A DNA stretch of 64,000 nt from Hydractinia symbiolongicarpus (Eukaryota > Cnidaria > Hydrozoa > Anthoathecata > Hydractiniidae): contig NC_079875.1 in assembly GCF_029227915.1 (NCBI RefSeq), positions 28,952,001-29,016,000 of the forward strand. The letters are read 5' to 3'. The position numbers were made by a program, and so were the translations under genes. Below are positions 10,888-19,680 of this stretch, one piece after another; the first letter of the stretch is position 1; the number at the start of each line of letters is the position of its first letter. Below the pieces are notes generated by a model that was not told the origin of the DNA, did no database searches, and saw only the letters and a program-made list of their open reading frames with translations.

Positions 10888-11942
10888 ATTCCGAAGCACA
10901 ATGTAACCAAAATGATGGGATTGCAGTTAATGCTTGCAGGATGGAATTGGTGTAACAGGTGTTTCCCTTATTTTTTAATCCTGCGTGAATTACTTTGCTG
11001 TTGGTAGGTGGGTCTTGGCCTGCTTTAACACGTGTATTGGGCTTGGTGACTGTTGGTTGTTTGGCCTTTGGCATTAAAGGAGTGGGTATGGAAAAGCTGG
11101 TTGAAATAGGGATGTGGCTGTGTTCATTCCATACCTTTGCATTTCTAGCGACCCAAATACAGAAAGAAGCTTTCATGCACATGTCACCAAGTTGACGAGC
11201 AGCTTGAAAAGTTTTTCTGCGGTCCAATCCCAGTCTTTTCAAACACGAAGAAACAGATCGAGAGCAGTAGCCTCTGGCACCTACCTCGATGGCAAAAAGA
11301 TCTATATGACAACCGTTTTGTTTGATGATGTTCACCAGAGGATTGTATTTGGACATCTTAGTTGAATGCCAAGTTTCCATATCTTCCTTGCATGGACAGG
11401 TAAGCTCTATCACAATCACATGCTTTCTGTTGTTGGAATAGATAACGAGATCTGGCCTGAGTGATGTTAAAGCAATATGCCCAGTGAAAACAAATCTGTC
11501 CTTTAAGTCAGACATAATCATCATCCAATCGCAGGCGAGATGTAAAAGACCTGTAAGTTTAAACTTTTTACCAGGAGTGTGGGCACCAGCTTTAACAAAC
11601 TTAATGCTATTTAGCTGTTTTACAGGTGACGTGATGGACTTACAAAAAGTAGTGAGCAACTCCACAAGTTCTTTTAAAACAGAATCGTGGCGGAATGTAA
11701 CCCTGCGCAAGAGTAGTTTTGCAGGCACCTAGGATGTCAGCTGTGATGCACAATTTTTTTTCACATAAAAAACAAGAGGATTCAGTGCATATCCGCCAAC
11801 GCTGTAAAGTACCCGGGGACGGAAGAACGTCGTAGGTCGAACTTAAGCAGAATGACACTAAGTTTGGTTGCATTGCCAACAAGGATTTCCAGGAGAGATC
11901 GTGCTTGATGTAGTTATTCCATTTACTCCAGTACCCTTGCAC
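10888..11942 (-). pseudogene. CCHC finger, PD-(D/E)XK endonuclease and USP Cys box of copy A
   Basis: Minus-strand order: a zinc-knuckle segment (CFLCEKK...ILGACKTT, about 11800-11720), RHDSVLKELVE, then a restriction-like endonuclease: LRPDLVIYS, VIVIELTCPCKEDME, KYNPLV and FAIEVGARGYCS, which together give the PD...ExT...K pattern of R2/NeSL-type retroelements. In the same uninterrupted frame, after a Pro/Lys-rich linker, comes the USP Cys box GLKNKGNTCYTNSILQAL. The frame then runs into the antisense tail of the inserted LINE. One frameshift near 11710 separates the finger from the endonuclease. In copy A the finger His is replaced (ITADILGAC against VSHILGAC in copy C). The fusion of endonuclease and protease in one frame is directly visible. 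Confidence 0.85.
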
Positions 11943-12032
11943 CTGAAGTTGCGTAACTCTACCTACTTGTTCTTCTTCTTCTTCTATTTCCTTTGCAGTG
12001 TTTGTTATTAGCTTCCTGTATGAGTAACATTG

Positions 12033-13030
12033 TCATGAAGCAGGCATTTTAGCTCTCGGACACAGACCTAACCCACCTTTACCGTGTTGGTGCAAGCCCA
12101 TCATTGCCCTCACTTTTACTTCTGCCTCTGCCGTCGTAACTGGTGGTGCCGCTGATACTAGGGGGTCCTTTGAATCCCTAAGCAGTAAGTGTCCGCTTAT
12201 TTTAGCAGATTTAGGAATGGACGTTAGACTTTTTATTGGCAAAGGACATAGTGAGCAGGCCGCGTATAAACAAACATTAGTGGTAGTGCGATGAAGGTGC
12301 AGCCATTTCCTTATAAAAGAAGATACCTCTTGCTCGAGCGTATTGACATACGACATTGAAACTTCGTAAATGAGCAAAGGCCACTGGATACGTGGGATAA
12401 GAAGGTGTTGAAGGATCCACAGTTTCTGAATACCTTTGTAAAAGGATTTGTCAATCGTAAAAAGCCCTGCCGATAGTTTCTCTCCAAGCTCATTGATAGC
12501 TTTTCTATCGGAAATAGAACCGTCTATGATACGACCTAAAAATCGTACTGGCATGGAGTGGAAAGAGGGTGTAAATGAAGAGAAATCTGTTGGATTTAAA
12601 GGCTTTTGAACTGAGAAGGGTGTAGAATTCAAAGACCTGCCTTTTACGATTACTATGCTGCGTGATTTGTGGGCACGGAATTCCATACCAGCCCACTTTA
12701 AAGCGGTAGCACACCTGGTTAATAGCTTTTGCGCACCGCAAACGGACGATGACATCAAGTTTATATCGTCCATGAAAGCTCTCATTAATGGAAATAACAC
12801 TTTGCTTGATGTGATAAACCTTGTTACAGATGCTTCTACCGTATATTCTAGGATGATGTTTATGCCAGCTAAGAAAGGAATGATAGATAGTGTACAGCCA
12901 GCAAATATACCTCGCATTGCTTGGGGCATCTTCAGAAAAAGATTTGCTGTATATGCCGATATAGTAGTTTTTAATAAAAGTAATTCAATGTTGCGGGACA
13001 CCGTAACGCTGAAGAGCAACTTGCATTGGT
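12033..13030 (-). pseudogene. Reverse transcriptase of copy A
   Basis: Read on the minus strand: ALQRYGVPQHWI (about 13025), a frameshift near 12925, then RGIFAGCTLSIIPFLAG (counterpart of the PQG box), MRAFMDDINLMSSS with an intact FxDD catalytic pair (about 12750), HKSRSIVIVKG, VRFLGRIIDGSIS (primer-grip region), LIPRIQWPLLIYEVS and SAKISGHLLLRDS. The finger and first catalytic Asp region (WLDIANAYPSVPH in copy B) is missing here. The Met-start frame that begins at 13109 is out of frame with the fingers because of a missing base in a G run at 13088-13091. The type is the RLE-bearing group of non-LTR elements (R2/NeSL/Utopia and relatives); I do not assign the clade. Confidence 0.8.
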
Positions 13031-13396
13031 TCTTGTAACATAGAAAGGGGACGGTACTCTTCTGTTTGGAAGATTTTACAATCTGGAGGGGAATTAATGG
13101 AGCAACCACAGTTTAACTTAAGTTTAAAACTTTAATTTACTCTTCCCAAAAACATTATAAGAATGTATTTTTAATCTATTCTAGAAATAACCACAGAAAA
13201 CAAAATAAAGTATTAAATACAAACCTGTCTGCATTAGCAGCACATAATTTGTGTATTTTATTTTTTAATTCTAAAAATATTACTATTAAATCAGGAATAC
13301 TGCTTGGTTGATAATTGCTGAGTACAGTTAAATAATTGACAGTCACGCTGCCATCATTGCTCTTTTGAAAATAAGCAAATTATCTTCCAAATAATC
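13030..13396 (-). other. Exon-like 5' module of the retroelement (copy A)
   Basis: This 365-base stretch recurs upstream of copy C, where a hAT transposon splits it (36187-36327 and 40352-40620). It contains a coding-like exon, 13361-13225, flanked by an AG acceptor (TTTTCAAAAG) and a GTTTGT donor (GTATGT in copy C), reading SNDGSVTVNYLTVLSNYQ and ending HKLCAANADR. A second coding-like stretch (PLIPPPDCKIF in copy C) leads into the RT. I do not recognise the protein. It may be the element's N-terminal region, a captured host exon, or host DNA co-duplicated with the element. Confidence 0.5.
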
Positions 13397-13705
13397 AGAC
13401 GAATCCACTTTCTTTTAACCATTGTTTCAGAACTTAACATTTGGAAAACATTAAATAACATTGCACCTTTTCCAGTAACAATCAGCAGCCTGTACGTTAA
13501 CAATGACAAGCTCTATATTTTTCACTTTTTGTTGAAAAAAACTGGCAACATTTTTAGCTCTTAGATCCATTTCTGTGTCCTTTACAGGCTTGCGTGCATG
13601 AAGACGAAGACTGCAATGGATTCTGCAACTCAACACCACATTCTTTCTTTACATGTCCTTTAAAAACCGCGTAATTTTTTGTTGCATAAGTGTATGCTTT
13701 TGGAT

Positions 13706-13790
13706 AACCTCCAGTTTGTTTTCAAAGACCTAACAGGTTAAGTTCATTATTGCGGTGGCTAGCCACCTCTATGCAAATTATTTTTTTGCA
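13706..13790 (+). repeat. Solitary 3' end of the RT-USP retroelement
   Basis: The stretch AAAGACCTAACAGGTTAAGT followed by GGTGGCTAGCCACCTC and GCAAATTATTTTTT matches the last 85 bases of copy D (50225-50310). Nothing upstream matches, so this is either a severely 5'-truncated insertion or a remnant. Orientation is opposite to copy A nearby. Confidence 0.65.
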
Positions 13791-14871
13791 ACCACTTATT
13801 TTTTTCATTATAATTATAAAAGATTACAGTCAACGCAACTTAAGCAACCTCAGGAGACATAACTGTGGCACCTCTGAGTAGGCTATTATTTCATTTGCTT
13901 TTGTTCCTTGTCCTGGGATAATTCCTTTTACTGCATAACCAGGGGTTTTCATGGTCCGAACAGCGCAGAAGTCATCTTTTTGTCGAAAATGAAAGTGACT
14001 TCGTTCATCAGTAAGTAATAACGGGGTTTCATGGGTAATTGGGTCGCATGAAAGAAATCTAACTTTATATCAACATAGGGGAAATAACGGTGATAAAAGT
14101 TTTGTTCAACACAACGTTAGTTGATGAAGAATGCATTGTCATATTCCAGGTAAAAGCCAATAGATTTTCCAGACTTAATGTAAATTAAATGTATGGTTAC
14201 ATTCTAAGGTCAATACTATCCATTTCATTTTTATAACCTGTTTCCTGCCTTGATATTCTGATTATTATAAAATCCTGGCATTGCTGCAATCCCCTCAGAT
14301 ATATGTGTGAAATACACTCCACGTACAACTGGATAAAAAACATACTTCCGCAAATGAAATCCAAAAATTAATCTTGAGTGCTTCATAATACTAAAGCGTT
14401 GTTGCAGTACCCATCAAGCAAGTTGTTGCATAATTTGAAAGCGAAGTGGCTACAAGTACGTGACCGTACTTTTATTTATTTATTTTTTACTAGAAGTACG
14501 ATATCACGTATTTTTACTATTTTTTGCTAGAAGTACGGCATTCACGTATTTCTTTTTTCTAGAAGTAGGAGAGTTGACGATGAAAATATATTTTCTTATT
14601 TACATTTCTACAAGTTTGACTACGTGTGCTACAAGGCTGATTATATGTTTTCAGGCTATAGTCATGTTAAGAATATTATCAATGAAGATGTTATGCTCAT
14701 ATTAGTCAAAAAATGAAGAATATTGAGGCTGAGACGAAAAAACACTATTTTTTTTTAAGAAGCATTAGGAAAATCTTATAGCATTTCTGCAGATCTACGC
14801 GTGTGCGTTAACAACAAAAACGAAAACAAAAACTTAGTTTCTACGAATAAAATTGCTTTTCCTATTGTTTA
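13791..14871. other. No gene seen
   Basis: AT-rich; a repeated phrase of the form TAGAAGTACG...CACGTATTT occurs three times at 14450-14570. No domain-bearing frame recognised. The stretch 13440-13700 just upstream has coding-like minus-strand frames (FKGHVKKEC, HARKPVKDTEMDL) that may belong to the 5' part of copy A, at low confidence. Confidence 0.4.
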
Positions 14872-15284
14872 AAGTATTCTCGGCAGAACCATATGCGTCT
14901 CGCCAGTAATTTTGTTTTACCAATACAGGACAAATGGTACCAATTAAGGCAACAGTTACATCCAACGGATTGGGATTCTGCCAAAGCATTTTGGCAAGTC
15001 TCACAAAGACAATTTTATTTTCTCTTTGAAAATCTAAATAGCTTTTTCCAGGCCTCATTTTCTAAGCATTCTTTAGTAGATGTTAATTGAACACATTGAT
15101 CTGTCAATTTAGGGTGCAGGTTTTTTGTGATCAACAACGCGCCATTGATAACCCGTGATACACTATGGAATGAGTTTTTCACTCTTTTTCTTTGGAAGAC
15201 CAATGGCGTTGAATATTCCTTTTGGTCTTCCTTTTTTGGCATCTTCGGTTGAAGCTTTATGACGGAAAACTCTAAATTAATCAA
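14872..15284 (-). pseudogene. PHD-like zinc-finger protein relic
   Basis: One minus-strand frame runs from 15284 to the stop at 14872-14874 and is broken only by a TAA near 15017. Its C-terminal part has NCLCETCQNAL, GCNCCLNWYHLSCIG and WFCRE, a Cys-His spacing like the C-terminal PHD-type fingers often attached to transposon-derived proteins in animals. The N-terminal part is basic (MPKKEDQKEYS) with no recognised domain. A related, more decayed finger lies at 21097-21437 and a short intact one at 32249-32410. Function unknown. Confidence 0.5.
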
Positions 15285-15810
15285 CTCTTTTTTATGCTAG
15301 CTAGCTAAGTGCTATCTATCTAAATTCTATTGTTATTCTATCTAAATCTGTAGTTTTAAGCTAGCTAGCTTTAGATGTGAGTGGGGAATAAGAATGGGTT
15401 TATACATGCAAAAAATATTGACATTAGCAAACTAAATATACCCTTCTTTGATTTCTTGAACAAGTCCTACCGTCAGTTTCAATATAACTTAGATGTTTCG
15501 CCAAACTTTTGTTTATCCGTTGTGACGAATAACAACCACGTATTTAATGTTACTTTGGTTCTGTTCTATCACAGAGACATTCTACCTAAGACGAATTATG
15601 TTGTACACAAACTTTTTTGACTTTCAAAACTGTGAGGAGCTTATGTTATTATTTTGTTCAGACGTTTTAGCAATTGGTGTTGTGTGCGCATACAACAAGT
15701 CAATTTATATTATAACACACTTATATAGTTTAATATGCCTTCCTACAAAAACAACAAACAAAAGGTCAACGAGTAAACATAGGGGGTTTAGAAGATTTCT
15801 TAACAAAATT

Positions 15811-15896
15811 GACGAGTAACACGAGCAACCATATTTTTATATTAAAGGAATACTATACATTCTTTATATACAGTACGGTTACTCGTGTTACTCGTC
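15811..15896. repeat. 20-bp inverted repeat, 46-bp loop
   Basis: GACGAGTAACACGAGCAACC at 15811-15830 pairs with GGTTACTCGTGTTACTCGTC at 15877-15896, with one mismatch. The right arm overlaps the presumed terminus of the Tc1-like remnant (15871), so the left arm may be the end of a second, related insertion. Confidence 0.75.
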
Positions 15897-16610
15897 ATAT
15901 CTTGCTAAGAAAACCTGTAAACAGCCTATGGTTACTCGAAGGTTACTCGTTGCTCCAAAACTTACACAATTTTACAAGGTCTTTCACAAGCTTAGCGCCG
16001 GGTACTACGTCCTTTACCTTTTATAACCTCATCAACACGTTTTGGCATGAAACCAATTGTTTTGTCAATAATTCTGGAAGGATAATTTAAAAGTGTACAC
16101 GGCGACAGAATTGCACATAGGTTTCTTTCTTCAGTCTTCTTTCCAAGGCCTGTTTCTTAAGCTGGATTCCAACCAAATGAAAGACGTTTTCAATGGGGTT
16201 AAAGTCGGGTGAATAAGGTGGAATCTTGAAAAGTCTGCGCCCGAAGGAATCCATAGCATCACGCGACAAACGAGAGTTTTGTGAAGGGTCTCCATCTTGA
16301 AGGAACAGTCTCCCGCGCTGGTTATATCCATGTTCAAACATTACTGGAAAGCGACCTCTGAAAAAATATGCGCACTTTTCACCACTGAGACCACCTTCAT
16401 ACTGATGACACTCAATTACACCTTTTCCATACGCAATCGCTACCATGAACTTAGCCATCCTACTACCACTGCCCTCTTTTTTCCTTTGGCCGTACACTCT
16501 CTGCTTAAACCTTCACCTCTTCATCCGTGTCCTTGTTGTTTTTGCTGCCTTGCATGGGTTTGTTTTATGCACCCAGCCAGTTCCATCAAGGTAGAAAGAT
16601 ATCACTAAAA
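15871..16610 (-). mobile_element. Tc1/mariner-like transposon remnant with broken transposase
   Basis: The minus strand encodes a Tc1-type DDE transposase C-terminal half. First Asp: FYLDGTGWVHKTNP (about 16590). Second Asp: LFLQDGDPSQNS (about 16300). Glu: IPPYSPDFNPIENVF (about 16200). The open frame is 16497-16087; a frameshift or stop near 16505 separates it from the first-Asp part. The N-terminal DNA-binding half was not found. At the left end CAGTACGGTTACTCG begins right after TATA, matching the Tc1/mariner rule of a CAGT terminus next to a TA target. No matching right terminus was found, so the element looks truncated. Confidence 0.8.
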
Positions 16611-16671
16611 TTACCCACAGGTATATCATGATCCGCACAACAAAATTTTAAGTTTCAATAAGTTGAATCAA

Positions 16672-17795
16672 CTAGCAAGGCATGTATAAAACAACTAAAC
16701 ACAACACAAGATAGGCGGTTATTTGGTTGTGCAATATATTGCTATTATGAATATGACAAATGGCATCAGACAGACCTGACAGGATGCTTGAAATCGCGGA
16801 AGTTTTAATTTTCGCACATTTGTTAAACATATCAACGAGAGTAGCATCGCTCTCAAATCCTAAAACAAGCACAGGGGTCGAATTGATTGTCGATAAACCA
16901 TGGCAATAAACAATGTTTGGGTGTTTCCAGCGAGTAAAATGATTTTAGCTTCATAAATTAAGTTAGACATCTGCGTTAAAATGCTGTTTTTTAAAACTGG
17001 CTTGTGTGATTTACACACTCCAAATTCACCGTTATTAAATTCAACTCGTCTCAAAACGTGGTTTGAAGTAACTTTAACAATCGTCAGTGCTACATTTTCA
17101 TCAAATTCAAACATTGGCACATCAGTTTCTAAAAAAACTTCGTCCACGTAACCAAACAAATCTGAGAAATTGGCTGCATCCACGATCTGTACCGTTCTTA
17201 TCGAGAAATATGAAGTTAACTTTAAACGGCTCAATTGTCGGCTACGGTTCGCTAAAATTTTATTTTTGGAAGTCTGCAACGAATTTGTTTGTTTTTCTCT
17301 CTTTCTCTTTTTCTTCTCTAGCTCCAGCTTTTTCAGCAAGTCATTTTTTTCAAAAACTCCACAGGATCCCACCTGCATGTAAAGCAAAACGGTTTTATGT
17401 CAACACAACATATATACCTAAAAATAAAATGGCGCTCGTTTAACAAAAAAACGTGAGAGGAAATTATCATAGGGATTCTAAATAAGATTTTACCTGCGAA
17501 TGCGATGAAGTGATAGGTTCAATGTCCTCATTAGAGTTCACCGACTAAAGAAACAATCGAGCTAATTAAAGTAATGACATCCTGAGAAAGAATTTAGCTT
17601 CAGATCGAACTTTATGGAGCACAAGCCAATTGTACCAATACCGCCTCCTTGATTGTGCAAACCTCCTTGATTGTAAAACCAATTCTAAATAAAGTTACAA
17701 ACCTCTGTAAGCTTATATTTTTCTGTAACTTCGACTATCAGTTTTGTAGTTATATCATTTAATGAAGTACTGTCCATAAGAGAAACAACTTGCTT
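16672..17795 (-). pseudogene. Protein-kinase-like gene, probably broken
   Basis: Three exons fit with phase 0 joins: 17795-17703 (31 codons, MDSTSLNDITTKL), 17544-17494 (17 codons, SVNSNEDIEPITSSHSQ) and 17372-16672. The third exon opens with a Lys/Glu-rich coiled-coil-like stretch, then an N-lobe-like region (VALTIVKVTSN, LIYEAKIILL). After a one-base frameshift near 16947 it resumes as KHPNIVYCHGL, TPVLVLGFESDATLVDMF and LSDAICHIHNSNILHN. The frame then reads QITAYLVL where kinases have the catalytic-loop Asp and Lys (typically HNDIK...N), and stops at 16672. The Tc1-like remnant lies directly downstream, so insertion may have removed the C-lobe. Exact copies of the first two exons lie upstream at 17944-18383. 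It could be a pseudokinase, but the frameshift favours a pseudogene. Confidence 0.6.
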
Positions 17796-18383
17796 CTAAA
17801 TAAAAGCTACACATAGTAAGTCATTTACACACAGTCACGCGTTCCACTGATCAGAAAGCTGTGAAAATTTACAACAAAAGGGATATTTCCAGGAGGGGCC
17901 ATGGCTTGGATGGAGAGTCCTAGAGTATTTAATGTTTTAAGTTTGCGAATGCGATGAAGTGATAGGTTCAATGTCCTCATTAGAGTTCACCGACTAAAGA
18001 AACAATCGAGCTAATTAAAGTAATGACATCCTGAGAAAGAATTTAGCTTCAGATCGAACTTTATGGAGCACAAGCCAATTGTACCAATACCGCCTCCTTG
18101 ATTGTGCAAACCTCCTTGATTGTAAAACCAATTCTAAATAAAGTTACAAACCTCTGTAAGCTTATATTTTTCTGTAACTTCGACTATCAGTTTTGTAGTT
18201 ATATCATTTAATGAAGTACTGTCCATAAGAGAAACAACTTGCTTCTAAATAAAAGCTACACATAGTAAGTCATTTACACACAGTCACGCGTTCCACTGAT
18301 CAGAAAGCTGTGAAAATTTACAACAAAAGGGATATTTCCAGGAGGGGCCATGGCTTGGATGGAGAGTCCTAGAGTATTTAATG
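17495..18383. repeat. Direct tandem duplication, two ~440-bp copies, no mismatches found
   Basis: 17495-17934 is repeated at 17944-18383 (offset 449) with no difference found on visual comparison and a 9-base joint. Each copy contains the two small upstream exons of the kinase-like gene and ends with the same 45 bases of SINE sequence (GGAGGGGCCATGGCTTGGAT). In the distal copy the splice donor after the 17-codon exon is lost at the joint. Either a very recent duplication or an assembly artefact. Confidence 0.9.
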
Positions 18384-18597
18384 CTCATTTTGAGCGCGCT
18401 CTACTAGACAACTCCCGCCAACATCAACGGCCCACACAGTGTGCCATCTTCCCAATTTCCCTCACATGGCTTGGGTTAACCCGGGGCTATGGTAACATTC
18501 ACTCGCCCATGTTGAATCGACGTCAAGAGGAATCGAACCCCGGTCTCCCGCACAGAGTACGAGAGCTATAACCACTAATCTACGGCACCACTGTGAC
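18339..18597 (-). mobile_element. tRNA-derived SINE, copy 2
   Basis: Reverse-oriented copy of the family at 6253. The tRNA-like head (complement of about 18520-18597) has TTAGTGGTTATAGCTC and a consensus B box, GGTTCGATTCC. The tail beyond CCATGGCCCCTCCTGG is missing, replaced by the sequence duplicated with the kinase exons. Confidence 0.8.
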
Positions 18598-19253
18598 GAA
18601 AACCTATTTCATCTAATAAATCATGTCAATAACACGCATCTTTACATAAAATATTACACTAAGGTCTTTAAAGTCTACACCCAAACCATTTTTGTTTATT
18701 TTTTGTCAAATAACTTTTGTCATGCTTTACACATATTTTTTGCAAAGAGGGTTCTGGCCGTGGCGGATAAGTCTGCCAAGCGTGACAAAGTTATTTGTCA
18801 CTGGCACCTTCGCAAACAATTATTTATATATGTCCTAACCTATTTATGTCTTAACCTTTGCTACTAAAAGCCAGGCTAGCAATATATAAATAAAAATCAG
18901 TCAGGATATCCCAGTAGCTAGCTGGGCTAGCTAATATCTAAGTATGGCTTATTTATGACTGGGTTTAGACAGGATCAACAAGTTTTACTGAGTTTTGGAC
19001 CCAATTAGATTACTATTTTCCTTGACTCTGCTTTGAAAAGTAAGTTTTGGTAAGTCTGAATTGATGTGTGTGCAAATGCACCTGAAGAAAACTCCATTTT
19101 TCTAAATCATGTAAGCTCCTTTACTCCTTTTTAAAAATATAGGTAAAATAGTGGCTACTATATAGCTAGCTACATAGCTATAGCTAAAACGTCTTCACTA
19201 ACTAGCTTGCTCTACCCTCTGTACAGTGTGATTTGTTAATTAGCTATAGCTAA
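18598..19253. other. No gene seen; GCTAGC/TAGCTA-rich
   Basis: AT-rich, with clusters of AGCTAGCT and AGCTATAGCTA near 18910-18935 and 19160-19250. No coding or structural RNA signal recognised. Confidence 0.4.
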
Positions 19254-19476
19254 TTACATATCAGTCGATATTTCATCGAAAGAATTACTAAGTCTTCGTG
19301 CTGTCTCTCTAGGGTCCGCAGTGTTTGAATAGTAGACGATAGGCTCAGGATAACTGCTAGCTGTCCAGGAATCCATGACAGATACTACTGCCGACTCTTG
19401 TATAATTCGTTTAACCTCGTGGTCTACCTCGTGGTTTGATAAATTCGTAATTTGAATACACGCGGGCAGAGCTATC
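19254..19476 (-). CDS. Possible terminal exon, hypothetical protein
   Basis: A 74-codon minus-strand frame begins after a good acceptor (TTGTATCTTCAG at 19477-19488) and ends in TAA at 19254. It is rich in charged residues (HEVDHEVKRIIQ, NTADPRETARRLSNSFDE), unlike random AT-rich translation. No domain recognised and no partner exon found; the palindromic repeats at 19490-19680 lie immediately upstream. Could be the last exon of a decayed gene or chance. Confidence 0.3.
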
Positions 19477-19499
19477 TGAAGATACAATCGTTATTCGCG

Positions 19500-19680
19500 G
19501 ATAGATTATTATTGTGCGCTTTCTTGAGCACATTTGGCACGCTATCCCGAGATAGTTAGTTATCTCGAGATAACTTGTGCTATCTCAGGATAACGCCATT
19601 ATTGTGCACATATACGTGTCCCTTGAGCACAATAATAATGTTATCCATGGAACTCGAGATAACTATATTAATGTGCACAG
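19500..19680. repeat. Cluster of TATCTCGAGATA-type palindromes
   Basis: TATCCCGAGATAG, TTATCTCGAGATAACT, GCTATCTCAGGATAAC, GTTATCC and ACTCGAGATAACT recur in about 180 bases, mixed with AATAATGTGCAC-type phrases in both orientations. The layout suggests a small imperfect foldback element. Confidence 0.6.

Larger units (their letters stand above)
7250..13396 (-). mobile_element. RT-endonuclease-USP non-LTR retroelement, copy A, interrupted by a LINE
   Basis: Read on the minus strand the order is: exon-like 5' module (13396-13030), RT (about 13030-12033), zinc finger and PD-(D/E)XK endonuclease (11942-11000), USP Cys box (about 10990-10890), then an inserted plus-strand LINE (8030-10887), then the rest of a USP (about 7985-7456), and finally one unit of the 3' UTR repeat (about 7320-7250, complement of CTTTGTCTT...CGACCCCAC). 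The two USP halves match consecutive parts of copies B and D, which shows that the LINE landed inside this copy. Copy A keeps the RT catalytic FMDD box but its USP His box is missing. Confidence 0.85.

Noticed and set aside
12655-13038. 127-codon plus-strand frame
   Set aside because: Antisense shadow of the copy A reverse transcriptase.
7250-13396. LTR retrotransposon or endogenous retrovirus
   Set aside because: No long terminal repeats, no gag, integrase or aspartic protease; the RT, CCHC finger and PD-(D/E)XK order is that of RLE-type non-LTR elements.
15381-15819. Plus-strand frames as a gene or as the missing kinase C-lobe
   Set aside because: No kinase motifs (DFG, APE) on either strand and no other domain recognised.
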